Assembly (NCBI GenBank): GCA_028277365.1
Contig: JANQGK010000129.1
Location: 1-47,913, forward strand
Length of the DNA stretch: 47,913 nt
Source: Halieaceae bacterium
Lineage (GTDB): Bacteria > Pseudomonadota > Gammaproteobacteria > Pseudomonadales > Halieaceae
Direction of reading: 5' to 3'
A program made the position numbers and the translations under genes. Every line of letters begins with the position of its first letter. The first letter of the stretch is position 1. Of this stretch, positions 34,140 to 42,312 are shown one piece after another. The notes beneath the pieces were generated by a model. It was not told where the DNA came from, did not search any database, and was given only the letters and a program-made list of their open reading frames with translations.

Positions 34140-34997
34140 CCGCGCGTCGCCCAGCTGGGCGGTGAAATCGGAACGTTTGAAACGGTACTGGGCGTTGCAG
34201 AACTCGCAGTCCATCTTCACCTCGGGCTCTTCGTCCAGCAGCTTCAGCAGTTCCGTGGGCCCGATCGACAGCAGCGCGTTGTGGCAGCGCTCCCGGGAGC
34301 AGCTACAGGCAAAGCGCACCAGCTCGCCGGCAAACAGCCGCACCTTGTCCTCGTGGAACAGCCGATAGAGCAGGGCCTCCTGTTCCAGTTCCAGCACCTC
34401 TTCGCGCTGCACGGTCTCCGCCAGGGTGCAGGCGTGCTCCCACTGCTCGGCCCGCAGCGCGGCCTCGCGAGTGACCTGCTCGGGTAGCTGCTGCAGCAGC
34501 AGGCCGGCGGCTACCCGGCCGTCGCTGGCCAACCACAGGCGGGTGGCCAGCTGCTCGGAATTCTCAAAATAGCTCTCGATGCAGCCCGCCAGGCTGCCGC
34601 TGTCCAGCGACACAATGCCCTGGTAGCGCTGGCCCTCGTCGGGCTCGATGGTGATTGCCAGGTGGCCGGAGCCAAACAGGCCGCTGAACTCACTGGCGGT
34701 GGCGGTCTCAGCACCGCGCGCAATGGCTCGCACCTCCAGCTTGTTGCTGCACTCGGCCATGAGCAGCGGCACTTCACCACCGCCCTGGGCCTGCAGGATC
34801 AGCCTGCCTTCGAACTTGATCGTGGTGCTGAGCAGCACCGCCGCCGCCAGGAATTCGCCCAGCTGGCGCGCCACTCCGGGTGGGTAGGCGTGGATGGCGA
34901 GAATGTCGCGGTAGGCGCTGTCCAGGTGCACAATCTCACCGCGGATATCCGCCCGCTCAAAAATGAATTTCCGCGTCAGGTTGCGTTCGATACTCAT
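34122..34997 (-). CDS. hslO: Redox-regulated chaperone Hsp33
   Basis: A 291-residue cytosolic protein. The redox switch is intact: ACSCSRERC with the CxC pair and, about 32 residues on, MDCEFCNAQ with CxxC, which bind zinc when reduced and form disulfides on oxidative stress. The beginning (RKFIFERADIRGEIVHL) is typical. It holds unfolded proteins during oxidative and heat stress. Its ATG overlaps the stop of hslR (ATGA), and the yrfG-hslR-hslO order is that of E. coli. Confidence 0.96.
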   Translation of the reverse strand: MSIERNLTRKFIFERADIRGEIVHLDSAYRDILAIHAYPPGVARQLGEFLAAAVLLSTTIKFEGRLILQAQGGGEVPLLMAECSNKLEVRAIARGAETATASEFSGLFGSGHLAITIEPDEGQRYQGIVSLDSGSLAGCIESYFENSEQLATRLWLASDGRVAAGLLLQQLPEQVTREAALRAEQWEHACTLAETVQREEVLELEQEALLYRLFHEDKVRLFAGELVRFACSCSRERCHNALLSIGPTELLKLLDEEPEVKMDCEFCNAQYRFKRSDFTAQLGDARSGALH

Positions 34998-35374
34998 ACG
35001 TCCTGCTTGAATCGGTGAATCTGGCGGCGCTGTTTTTTGGTGGGGCGCGATACCGGGCGGTCGAACATGCCACCCGCCGCCTTGCGGGCCGCCGCATGCT
35101 CCTCGCGCTTGCGCAGGCTGTCGGCGGTTTCCTCGTAGAGCTGTTGCGCCTCCGGAGCGCCGCGGCGCTGGTCGGACAGGGCCAGCACGGTAACTTCTTT
35201 TTCGTCCCAGCCCTGGCGGATGCGCAGCCGGTCACCAGCGGCGATTTCCTTGCTCACCTTGACCCGCTGACCGGCGAGCTGCACCTTGCCGCCCTCAATG
35301 GCCTGCTTGGCGAGGCTGCGGGTCTTGAAGAAACGGGCGGCCCACAGCCACTTGTCCAGTCGCACCTTGTCCAT
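34994..35374 (-). CDS. hslR: Ribosome-associated heat shock protein Hsp15 (S4 domain)
   Basis: A 126-residue basic protein from ATG at 35374, preceded by a weak site; a longer start would overlap yrfG. The S4 RNA-binding domain is evident: MDKVRLDKWLWAARFFKTRSLAKQAIEGGKV. The C-terminal part is Arg/Lys-rich (KKQRRQIHRF). Hsp15 rescues the free 50S subunit carrying a nascent chain in heat-stressed cells. It is translationally coupled with hslO by the ATGA overlap, and yrfG precedes it by 13 bases. Confidence 0.93.
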   Translation of the reverse strand: MDKVRLDKWLWAARFFKTRSLAKQAIEGGKVQLAGQRVKVSKEIAAGDRLRIRQGWDEKEVTVLALSDQRRGAPEAQQLYEETADSLRKREEHAAARKAAGGMFDRPVSRPTKKQRRQIHRFKQDV

Positions 35375-35387
35375 GCCGGTCAGTGTA

Positions 35388-36050
35388 TCAAAGCTGCCCG
35401 TCGGGCATGATTTCATCGAAGTGATGAATGCCGGGAAAGCGGGTGTCCAGGCGCTTGTCGCGCTGGCTGTCGGGCTGCAGCAGGGTCAGCAGGTGGCCGA
35501 CGCCATAGCGCCGGGCAGCCTCCAGCACTGCCTCGTTGTCGTCGATCAACAGGGTGCGGGCCGGGGTGAAGGGGTGAGTGGCATGGAAGCGGTGCCAGAA
35601 CTGCAGGTCCTCCTTTGGCATCTGGTAGTCGTGGGACACCACCATCTCGTCAAACCAGCGGCCGATGCCGGTGTGATCCAGCTTCAGGTCCAGCACTTTG
35701 CGATGGGCGTTGGTCACCAGCACCAGGTGCTTGTCGGAGTGGTGCAGGCGCTTGAGGAAATCCTCCACGAAGGGCCGCATGCGTATCATGTGGGCCACCT
35801 CGCGCTTCAGCGCGGGGATATCCAGCTTGAGCTGCTCCGACCAGTGGTCTACGCAGTACCAGGCCAGGGTGCCGCGGCTGCGGTTGATCTGGCTGTTCAC
35901 CTGCGCCCGGCTTTCCTCTGCGTCGCGACGGTGGATTTCGGCATAGCGCCGCGGCATATACTGCTGCCAGAAGTAGTTGTCGTAGTGCAGGTCCAGCAGG
36001 GTGCCGTCCATGTCCAGCAGGACGGTATCGATTTGGCTCCAGTCGATCAC
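35388..36050 (-). CDS. yrfG: GMP/IMP nucleotidase, HAD family (YrfG)
   Basis: A 220-residue HAD hydrolase with motif I LLDMDGTLLDL, motif II VLVTNAHR, the motif III Lys in MPKEDLQF, and motif IV LIDDNEAV. Sequence and position directly before hslR-hslO match YrfG of Enterobacteria, which dephosphorylates GMP and IMP. The start is GTG at 36050. A short divergent gap separates it from apbE. Confidence 0.92.
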   Translation of the reverse strand: MIDWSQIDTVLLDMDGTLLDLHYDNYFWQQYMPRRYAEIHRRDAEESRAQVNSQINRSRGTLAWYCVDHWSEQLKLDIPALKREVAHMIRMRPFVEDFLKRLHHSDKHLVLVTNAHRKVLDLKLDHTGIGRWFDEMVVSHDYQMPKEDLQFWHRFHATHPFTPARTLLIDDNEAVLEAARRYGVGHLLTLLQPDSQRDKRLDTRFPGIHHFDEIMPDGQL

Positions 36051-36115
36051 AGTAAGTGCCAGAATTGGGAGCTCGGTAGTTTGCCGCCGACCGCCCCCTG
36101 TGGCAACCTGCGGCC

Positions 36116-37111
36116 ATGCGTTTAACCCCCTTCCTTTGCCTGCTGCCGTGCCTGCTCGCTCCCCTTCCCGCCACCGCCGAGTGGTATCGCGAGGCCCGCG
36201 ACATGATGGGTACGCGGGTCAGTGCAGAGCTGTGGTCCGAGGATGCCGCCCTGGGTGCACAGGCCCTGGCCGCCGTGTTTGCCGAGATGGACGAGGTAAA
36301 CCGCCTGATGAACCCCTGGGACCCGGACAGTGAACTGTCCGGGCTTAATAGCGAGGCGTACCGCGGTCCGGTGCGCGTGTCCCGGGCCCTGTTCGATGTG
36401 CTCAAGCGCTCCATCGAATACTCGGAGCTGAGCGGGGGCGCCTTCGACGTCAGCTTCGCTTCAGCGGGTCAGTATTACGACTACCGCAAGGGTGTGGCGC
36501 CGGGCAAGGAGGTGCTGGCGGAAGCGGTCAGCCGCATCGACTACACCTACATCCAGCTCGACTCCGAGGCGCGTACCGTGCGCTACGCGATCGAGGGCCT
36601 GCAGGTGGACCTGGGCGGTATCGCCAAGGGTTATGCCGTCGACCGCGCCATCGAGGCGCTGCTGCAGCTGGGCATTGAGTCGGCCGTGGTCAGCGCCGGC
36701 GGCGACAGCCGCATTCTCGGCAACCTCGGCGACCGGCCGCGCACCATAGGCATTCGCCACCCGCGCAAGAAGAACGATTTCATCGTGATGATTCCGCTGG
36801 AGGACACTGCAATCTCTACCTCCGGTGACTATGAACGCTTCTTTATCGATGCGGACGGCCAGCGGGTGCACCACATCCTCGACCCCAGCACCGGCAGATC
36901 CTCCGGCAAGGTCCAGAGTGCCAGCGTACTGGCGGAAAAGGCGATCGACAGCGACGCCCTGTCTACCACCACTTTCGTGCTGGGGGTGGAGAAGGGTCTG
37001 GCACTCATCAACAGCCTGCACGGGGTGGACGCAATCATCATTGATGACCGCGGCCTGCTGCACTACTCCAGCGGTCTGCTGCTGGGAGCGCAGGAAGACG
37101 CTGTGCCCTGA
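36116..37111 (+). CDS. apbE: FAD:protein FMN transferase
   Basis: A 331-residue exported protein with a signal peptide (cleavage near ATAEW) and no lipobox. ApbE motifs: MMGTRVSAELW, the FAD-binding site near LGGIAKGYAVDRA, SAVVSAGGDSRILG, and the metal site AISTSGDYERFF with HHILDPSTGRSS, plus SDALSTTTFVLG. It attaches FMN through a phosphoester bond to Thr or Ser of exported flavoproteins such as NqrC and RnfG. No Nqr or Rnf gene is in the window; the nearest envelope redox candidates are the DUF3570/HzsA-like genes 4-11 kb further. Its 3' end overlaps the convergent PLP enzyme gene by 49 bases. Confidence 0.94.
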   Translation: MRLTPFLCLLPCLLAPLPATAEWYREARDMMGTRVSAELWSEDAALGAQALAAVFAEMDEVNRLMNPWDPDSELSGLNSEAYRGPVRVSRALFDVLKRSIEYSELSGGAFDVSFASAGQYYDYRKGVAPGKEVLAEAVSRIDYTYIQLDSEARTVRYAIEGLQVDLGGIAKGYAVDRAIEALLQLGIESAVVSAGGDSRILGNLGDRPRTIGIRHPRKKNDFIVMIPLEDTAISTSGDYERFFIDADGQRVHHILDPSTGRSSGKVQSASVLAEKAIDSDALSTTTFVLGVEKGLALINSLHGVDAIIIDDRGLLHYSSGLLLGAQEDAVP

Positions 37112-38712
37112 ACCTCGCTGCCCCGCATCGCCCCACAGCGGTCCATCGATAACCTGAACCATCGATGCGCTTCGGCCTGCGCATCGAGCTCCAGGGTCTT
37201 CCCAGGAGGTGCTGCCTCGCAGCTTCGCAGCACGGATTCCGCTGCCGCAAGGTAGTGAGCCAGCGGCAGCTCGGCACGCTCTCCTGCTGCCGCCTGCATC
37301 GCGCTGAAGTTGCAATCCTGTAGCGACACCGGCAGGGAAACCGCCTGGCCCCGGTAGCGCCAGCTGCCACTGGGGGCGTGGTAGTAGTAGTGGGGCAGCA
37401 GTGCCTCGCAGTGCTCGGCAATCATTTCTACCGCGCTCAGCAGATAGTCCACGTAGTCATCATCGAAGAAATAGTTGAAGTTCATACGCACCCATCCCGG
37501 TCGCATTACCGTATTGCCGTTGAGAACGTCGCGCTCGAGCGCCTGGCTGGAGGCCGGGTTCAGCGCCAGCAGATGGTGGCCGTAGGGGCCGGCACAGGAA
37601 CAGCCGCCCCGGGCCTGGATGCCGAACAAGTCGTTGAGCAGGGCGACGATAAAGGCGTAGTGATAGGGCCGTTCGCCGTCAGTAATCTGGAACGAGAGGA
37701 TAGACAGGCTGGGCAGTTCGGGGTTGCCCAGCAGTTTGATGCCGGGGTGGGCGCCCCAGCGGGCCAGCGCGCGCTGCCGCAGTGTTTCTTCCCTGGCCTC
37801 GATGCGATCTGTACCCACCTGCTGCTGCAGTTTGAAGACCAGCCCCGCCCGAATCGATTCGATAATGCCCGGCGTGCCGGCCTCTTCGCGACGCTCGCAG
37901 TCGTCAACGTAGGTATGGGTTTCGGGGCTGACAAAGGCGACCGTGCCGCCTCCAGGCCGGGTTGGCTTTACCCGCCGGTAGAGATCCCGGCGCAGCACCA
38001 GTAGTCCCGGTGTGCCCGGGCCGCCGGGGAACTTGTGCGGCGAGATGAACACAGCGTCCTTGTCACCGACATCGATACCGACGTAAGGCGCGGCCGCGGC
38101 GTAGTCCCAGAACACCCGGCCGCCATAGCGGTGAACCAGCTCGGCGACTCGCGCGGTATCGGTGCGCAGCCCCGTCACATTGGAGGCCGCTGAGAAGCTG
38201 GCATAGACGCGGCGCGAGCCGGTGAGCGCCGCGAGCCGCTGCTGCAGTGTGTCGAGATCGAGTGCGCCCCGAGCGTCGAGGGGAATGACTTCCAGGTCGA
38301 CGTCGCATTCGCGCCAGGGCAGCTCGTTGGAATGGTGTTCATAGGGGCCGATCAGCACTGTGGTGGGCTCGTCGGGTTGTCGCAGGTTGAGAATATCGAT
38401 CAGGCGGTGAATGGCTGCAGTCGCGCCACTGCCACAGAAGATAAGCGCATGGTCATCACCTGCACCCAGTGCATCGCGAATTGCCTGCCGGGCCTCGGTG
38501 CGCAGCGCGTTGGTCTGGCGGCCGGTCAGCGAGCTGTCACTGTGGGTATTCGCGTACAGCGGCATGACGCGTTCGCGAATAAAGGCCTCAATGGGCGCGT
38601 AAGCTCGACCGGAAGCGGTGTAGTCGGCGTAGATCAGGGGCTTGGTGCCGAACGGCGTCTCGATGGCTTGCCGGTCGCCAATTATGCCGGCGCTTACTGT
38701 CTGAAAATCCAT
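37063..38712 (-). CDS. Class V aminotransferase-fold PLP enzyme (cysteine desulfurase-like)
   Basis: A 549-residue protein from ATG at 38712; an upstream TTG in frame is less likely. The PLP-binding Lys is in FISPHKFPGGPGTPG, with the preceding WDYAAAAPYVGIDV as the cofactor Asp site. RGGCSCAGPYGHH carries a Cys pair at the position of the cysteine desulfurase catalytic loop. The C-terminal 120 residues extend beyond the class-V fold. Candidates are a desulfurase, selenocysteine lyase or an amino-acid lyase; the sequence cannot settle this. The divergent Lrp/AsnC gene is its likely regulator. Confidence 0.85.
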   Translation of the reverse strand: MDFQTVSAGIIGDRQAIETPFGTKPLIYADYTASGRAYAPIEAFIRERVMPLYANTHSDSSLTGRQTNALRTEARQAIRDALGAGDDHALIFCGSGATAAIHRLIDILNLRQPDEPTTVLIGPYEHHSNELPWRECDVDLEVIPLDARGALDLDTLQQRLAALTGSRRVYASFSAASNVTGLRTDTARVAELVHRYGGRVFWDYAAAAPYVGIDVGDKDAVFISPHKFPGGPGTPGLLVLRRDLYRRVKPTRPGGGTVAFVSPETHTYVDDCERREEAGTPGIIESIRAGLVFKLQQQVGTDRIEAREETLRQRALARWGAHPGIKLLGNPELPSLSILSFQITDGERPYHYAFIVALLNDLFGIQARGGCSCAGPYGHHLLALNPASSQALERDVLNGNTVMRPGWVRMNFNYFFDDDYVDYLLSAVEMIAEHCEALLPHYYYHAPSGSWRYRGQAVSLPVSLQDCNFSAMQAAAGERAELPLAHYLAAAESVLRSCEAAPPGKTLELDAQAEAHRWFRLSMDRCGAMRGSEVQGTASSCAPSSRPLE

Positions 38713-38778
38713 TGTGCTGTACCCGAAGACTAAGACAACAGGATACGCTGGGTCGGCCGCTACATTGTTGCTCAATGT

Positions 38779-38822
38779 TTATCTATACTCGAAAAAATAG
38801 AAAAATTGTTCTATATAGATAA
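38779..38822. promoter_or_regulatory. Operator-like inverted repeat between the PLP gene and the Lrp gene
   Basis: Perfect 9-bp arms TTATCTATA (38779-38787) and TATAGATAA (38814-38822) flank 26 bases of AT-rich sequence with A-tracts. This lies in the 155-base divergent promoter region and is a plausible binding site for the adjacent Lrp/AsnC regulator. The half-sites are about three helical turns apart. Confidence 0.6.
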
Positions 38823-38867
38823 CTTGATGCGAAATAATGTTCCTGTTATTGAGGCATTGGAAATCTG

Positions 38868-39329
38868 ATGGACTACTACGACCGGCGTATCCTCGAGCTG
38901 ATCCAGGCGGACGCCAGTCTCTCGGTGGGAGAGCTGGCAGAACAGGTGGCATTGTCGAAGACCGCCTGCTGGCGGCGCCTGCAGAAGCTCGATCACCAGG
39001 GGGTGATCCGGGCGCGGGTGACGCTGCTGGACCCGGCAGCCGTCAACCTCGGCCTGACCGTCTACGTGGCCATTCGTACCAACCAGCATAACGATGAGTG
39101 GTCCCGACGCTTCAGTGAAGTGCTGGCGGAGATACCCGAAGTGCTGGAGGCCTACCGGATGAGTGGCGATCTCGACTATCTCCTGAAGGCGGTGGTCAGC
39201 GATATGGCTGGCTATGATCGTCTCTACAAACAGCTGATACGCGCTGACCTGTTCGATGTCAGCTCCAGCTTTGTCATGGAAACCTTCAAGCAGACCACGG
39301 CGCTTCCATTGAGTCATATGAATATCTGA
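38868..39329 (+). CDS. Lrp/AsnC family transcriptional regulator
   Basis: A 153-residue protein. The N-terminal winged helix (DRRILELIQADASLSVGELAEQVALSKTACWRRLQKL) and the C-terminal RAM ligand domain (VYVAIRTNQHNDEWSRRF, EAYRMSGDLDYLLKAVV) are complete. The family forms octamers or dimers that bind amino acids. Its divergent neighbour, a PLP enzyme, is the likely target, giving an amino-acid-sensing switch. The ATG at 38868 follows a weak ribosome site. Confidence 0.92.
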   Translation: MDYYDRRILELIQADASLSVGELAEQVALSKTACWRRLQKLDHQGVIRARVTLLDPAAVNLGLTVYVAIRTNQHNDEWSRRFSEVLAEIPEVLEAYRMSGDLDYLLKAVVSDMAGYDRLYKQLIRADLFDVSSSFVMETFKQTTALPLSHMNI

Positions 39330-39408
39330 TCGCCCTTGAAGCCGGACCGTGCTGGCCCTAGCCTATCTCGATCACAATTCACTCATCCCGCGTTTTCAGG
39401 AGTAACTT

Positions 39409-40710
39409 ATGGTGAAGAGGCTCTGCCTGCTACTGTGCCTGGCGCTGAGCGCGCCGCTGGCCTCAGCAGGAAATGACTTCGAGGGCTCGTCTCCGTGGCC
39501 GGAGATTCGCAAGCAGCGTATTGCGACGCTGCTGCCCCGGGCCATGCGCACCGCCGGCGTGGACGCCTGGCTGCTGCTTTGTCGTGAGAACAACAACGAC
39601 CCGCTGGCGGACCACGTCGGCGGCGAGAACGCCGGCAGCACGGCGGGCTTCCTGTTTTACTTCGATGCCGACGGCTTCCATTCGCGGGTCTATTCGCCAG
39701 TGGGTGAGGCCACCGCGCTGGCGGAACTGGCGATACATGATGAAGTCGTCCCGGTCGCGCGGGGCGAATCGGCCATCGACCGGGTGGCGACATTCATCCG
39801 TGAGAAAGACTTTGGCTCCCTGGCGCTCAACATGTCGGCGGGCAACGCTCAGGCGGACGGCCTCAGCTTCACCCAGCACCAGGCGCTGGCCGAGGCCTTG
39901 GGCAGCAAGCTGGCAGCGCGCATGGTGCCCTCTGACGAGCTGGTCTACGAGTGGCTCAGCATCAAGCTACCCGCCGAAGTGGATATTATGCGCAAGGCGG
40001 CCGAGCTGACAGCCCGCTGGCAGTTGGAAGCCTATTCCACCGTGGTACCGGGTGAGACGACCGATGCCGATATCGCACGCTTCCTGAAGGCGAAGATGGC
40101 CGAGGCCGGCGTGGGTGACGCCTGGGCGCCCAGCCAGAACCCGGCCGTAAACTCCGGTCCGGACCGCGGCCACTCCCACCCCACCGAGAGAGTCATCATG
40201 CCCGGCGACGTGATCCAGACCGATTTCGGTATTCGTGTCTACGACCGCTGGGTCACCGATATCCAGCGTTTCGCCTACGTCCTGAAGCCCGGCGAAAGCG
40301 AGGCGCCGGCCGATATCCAACACTACTGGGTCTCTGCCCGGGATGGCGGCCGCGCCGCATACAAGGCAATGAAGCCGGGGGTGCGGGGCATCGACGTGGA
40401 CGAGGCGCAGCGCAAGCTGATGGAGCAGAACGGCTCCGAGCACGTGATGTGGAGTACCGGTCACCCGGTGGGTTACGTGGCTCATGACACCGGCCCCAAC
40501 CTGGGCGGCGCCCGCAGTGCCAGCGTGCGGCCGGCGGCACTGAAACCGCTGAAAGCCGGCATGGTGTTCGCCTTCGACGGCTTCCACGCCTGGCACCTGG
40601 AGGGCGGCGGCCTCAAGACCATTTCCGTGGAGGAGATGGTGGTGGTCAAGGACGACGGCGCCCACTACCTGATTCCCCCGCAGCAGCAGCTGGTACTGAT
40701 CGGCCGCTAG
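39409..40710 (+). CDS. Exported M24 family metallopeptidase-like protein
   Basis: A 433-residue protein with a cleavable signal peptide (cleavage near ASAGND). The M24 pita-bread domain covers about 180-425. Metal ligands visible: Asp in VIQTDFGIR and Asp in WVTDIQR, His in STGHPVGYV, and Glu in ISVEEMVVV. The ligand usually found as Glu in the VEPG motif is replaced by Asp in FAFDGFHAW. Xaa-Pro aminopeptidase or creatinase activity is typical of the fold, but the altered ligand leaves it open. AGGAG precedes the ATG at 39409. Confidence 0.88.
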   Translation: MVKRLCLLLCLALSAPLASAGNDFEGSSPWPEIRKQRIATLLPRAMRTAGVDAWLLLCRENNNDPLADHVGGENAGSTAGFLFYFDADGFHSRVYSPVGEATALAELAIHDEVVPVARGESAIDRVATFIREKDFGSLALNMSAGNAQADGLSFTQHQALAEALGSKLAARMVPSDELVYEWLSIKLPAEVDIMRKAAELTARWQLEAYSTVVPGETTDADIARFLKAKMAEAGVGDAWAPSQNPAVNSGPDRGHSHPTERVIMPGDVIQTDFGIRVYDRWVTDIQRFAYVLKPGESEAPADIQHYWVSARDGGRAAYKAMKPGVRGIDVDEAQRKLMEQNGSEHVMWSTGHPVGYVAHDTGPNLGGARSASVRPAALKPLKAGMVFAFDGFHAWHLEGGGLKTISVEEMVVVKDDGAHYLIPPQQQLVLIGR

Positions 40711-40964
40711 CTGCCGGTCTGCTCTTCCATGAGGGTAATCAGCTCCAGCGCCTCGTTACGATCCGTGCCGCAGACCTGCGGCTCCGGGACGAAGTTTCGA
40801 CAGGCGGTGGGGTAGCCAGGCCGCCCCCAGATCCGACACCGGTAGCTCTCCGGGTCTAGATTGACGCAGGGTGTTCCGGCGGGCTTGCCCTCGGGCATGC
40901 CGGGAATAGGTCCGCGGATGGAAGGTGCGACGCAGCAGGCGCCGCAGCCGGGGCGGCACTCCAT
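40707..40964 (-). CDS. YkgJ-like Cys-cluster protein
   Basis: An 85-residue cytosolic protein with eight Cys: RPGCGACCVAP near the start, PCVNLD, YRCRIWG, TACRNF and QVCGTD. This is the zinc- or iron-chelating YkgJ (CxxCxxxCC) family pattern. Function is unknown. ATG at 40964 is the natural start; longer frames would begin outside the family. The 3' end overlaps the M24 gene stop by four bases. Its stop lies 79 bases before the DUF3570 gene's stop in the same strand, so it may belong to that transcript. Confidence 0.82.
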   Translation of the reverse strand: MECRPGCGACCVAPSIRGPIPGMPEGKPAGTPCVNLDPESYRCRIWGRPGYPTACRNFVPEPQVCGTDRNEALELITLMEEQTGS

Positions 40965-41042
40965 TAGGGCCTCTGGCCTGGGGTAGTCACGGGTACGTCC
41001 TGTCCTGATATTTCGGCCCGAGTGTAGCACCGGGCCGGATTC

Positions 41043-42257
41043 TCAATACCAGAGCGTGAACAGTACCTTGATCACGTCGGCGTCCATGTCGAACAGGCGT
41101 TCTTCACCGGGCAGCGCCTCTGTGTCACGCAGGTCCGAGAAGTTGTCGTAGTCGAGCATGATGAAGTCGTACTGCAGGCTGACGCCCAGTTTATCCATCG
41201 GACCGAAGCCCACCTTGCGCTCGTAGTTCACGTACAGTGACACGGTCTGGCTGCTCATATCGCTGAGCTCCTTGTCCCGGGCCCGGTAGTCGTTCTCGTC
41301 CTGGGAGGGGAACAGGAACAGGTCATCGTAGAAGTCCGCCGCACCCTGCTCGTAGTAGCGGTAGCGCAACTCGGCGATCCAGTGGCTGCCGAAGGTGTGG
41401 GTGTAGCCGATCTCTGCGGTGTGGGCTTCAATGCCCCAGTCGTCCGTGAAGTAGCGGTAGCCGGTGCCCAGCGAACCGCGCCAGGGCATGTGGTAGAGGA
41501 ACTTGAGGCCGGCGGCGTCACTGGTGCGGGTATTCGGGTAAACCTCGGTGGCCTGTCGAAAACCGGCGCTGGGGTCCAGCGGGTCGGTCAGGTGGCGGTA
41601 CACCCGATAGGGGTTGTTCAGGTAACCCTCATCGGTGATGGCCTCGTAGTTCAGTGCCATCAGCAGTCGCGGGCTTAGCACCTGGCTGATGCCGACCCGG
41701 TAAGCGTTGCGTTCGATCTCCTCAGCAAAGTCGTCATTGCCGTTCTGGCGTACCTCGTCGTCCCCGCGGGCGTAGCCGAAAGTGATATTGGTGAGGTCGC
41801 CGAAGAAGTCCTGGCTGGCGGAGAAGTAGTAAGTATTGGCGGTGTAGTCGCTCTCGTCGCTGTTGGTGTAGCCGGCGCTGAAGATGCTCTTGCCGTAGAG
41901 GTACTCGCCGCTGAGGCTGACTTCCTCGCGGCGCTCGGTGTACTCGCTGGCGCCAGAGGTAACCACGTCGATGGACGCGCTGGAGACGTTGTCGATATAG
42001 TAATTGGCGGCGACCGAGACCGTCTCCTTGAAGTTCTTGCGCAACAGCAGCGAGGGGCCGTCGATGGTGACCCCGTCTCCGTCGTAACGGTGGTACAGGG
42101 CATCGGCCCGCTCTTCCGGCAGTGTCACGGCGCCCGCTGCCGTGGGCAGCAACAGCGCCCCACAAACCAGCGTAAGTGTAGGAAGGTTTCCCAGGTGAGT
42201 GCGAGACAAGGCGAAGAGGTGCGCGCAAGCGGAGTTTACACGCCAGTAAATGAGCAT
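41043..42257 (-). CDS. DUF3570 outer-membrane beta-barrel protein
   Basis: A 404-residue protein. The DUF3570 start of the mature part (ALYHRYDGDGVTIDGPSLLLRKNF) is followed by many alternating-residue beta strands and ends with an aromatic residue (LWY), as outer-membrane barrels do. The start used is ATG at 42257, with AGAGG upstream. The n-region of the signal peptide, about 23 residues, is encoded inside an imperfect palindrome and reads unlike normal signal peptides, although a usable hydrophobic core follows (LTLVCGALLLP). A near-match to the flavinylation motif (SGAS, 41946-41957) occurs near the N-terminus. The family is often beside DUF4266 and TlpA genes, as here. Confidence 0.88.
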   Translation of the reverse strand: MLIYWRVNSACAHLFALSRTHLGNLPTLTLVCGALLLPTAAGAVTLPEERADALYHRYDGDGVTIDGPSLLLRKNFKETVSVAANYYIDNVSSASIDVVTSGASEYTERREEVSLSGEYLYGKSIFSAGYTNSDESDYTANTYYFSASQDFFGDLTNITFGYARGDDEVRQNGNDDFAEEIERNAYRVGISQVLSPRLLMALNYEAITDEGYLNNPYRVYRHLTDPLDPSAGFRQATEVYPNTRTSDAAGLKFLYHMPWRGSLGTGYRYFTDDWGIEAHTAEIGYTHTFGSHWIAELRYRYYEQGAADFYDDLFLFPSQDENDYRARDKELSDMSSQTVSLYVNYERKVGFGPMDKLGVSLQYDFIMLDYDNFSDLRDTEALPGEERLFDMDADVIKVLFTLWY

Positions 42258-42302
42258 TGCGCGCGCCTCTTCAACGCCGTATCGCGCCAGCTGGGGAAGC
42301 TT
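42187..42302. repeat. Imperfect palindromic element at the DUF4266/DUF3570 junction
   Basis: Two arms meet at ACGCCA (42240-42245). The inner 24 bases of each arm pair at 18 positions, with the mismatches forming one central bubble; the outer segments continue to align with small gaps. The right arm holds the ATG of the DUF3570 gene at 42257 and the left arm encodes the next 20 or so residues. It looks like a REP- or MITE-like palindrome. No other copy was seen in the window, so its repeat nature is inference. Confidence 0.6.
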
Positions 42303-42312
42303 TGATCGAAGG

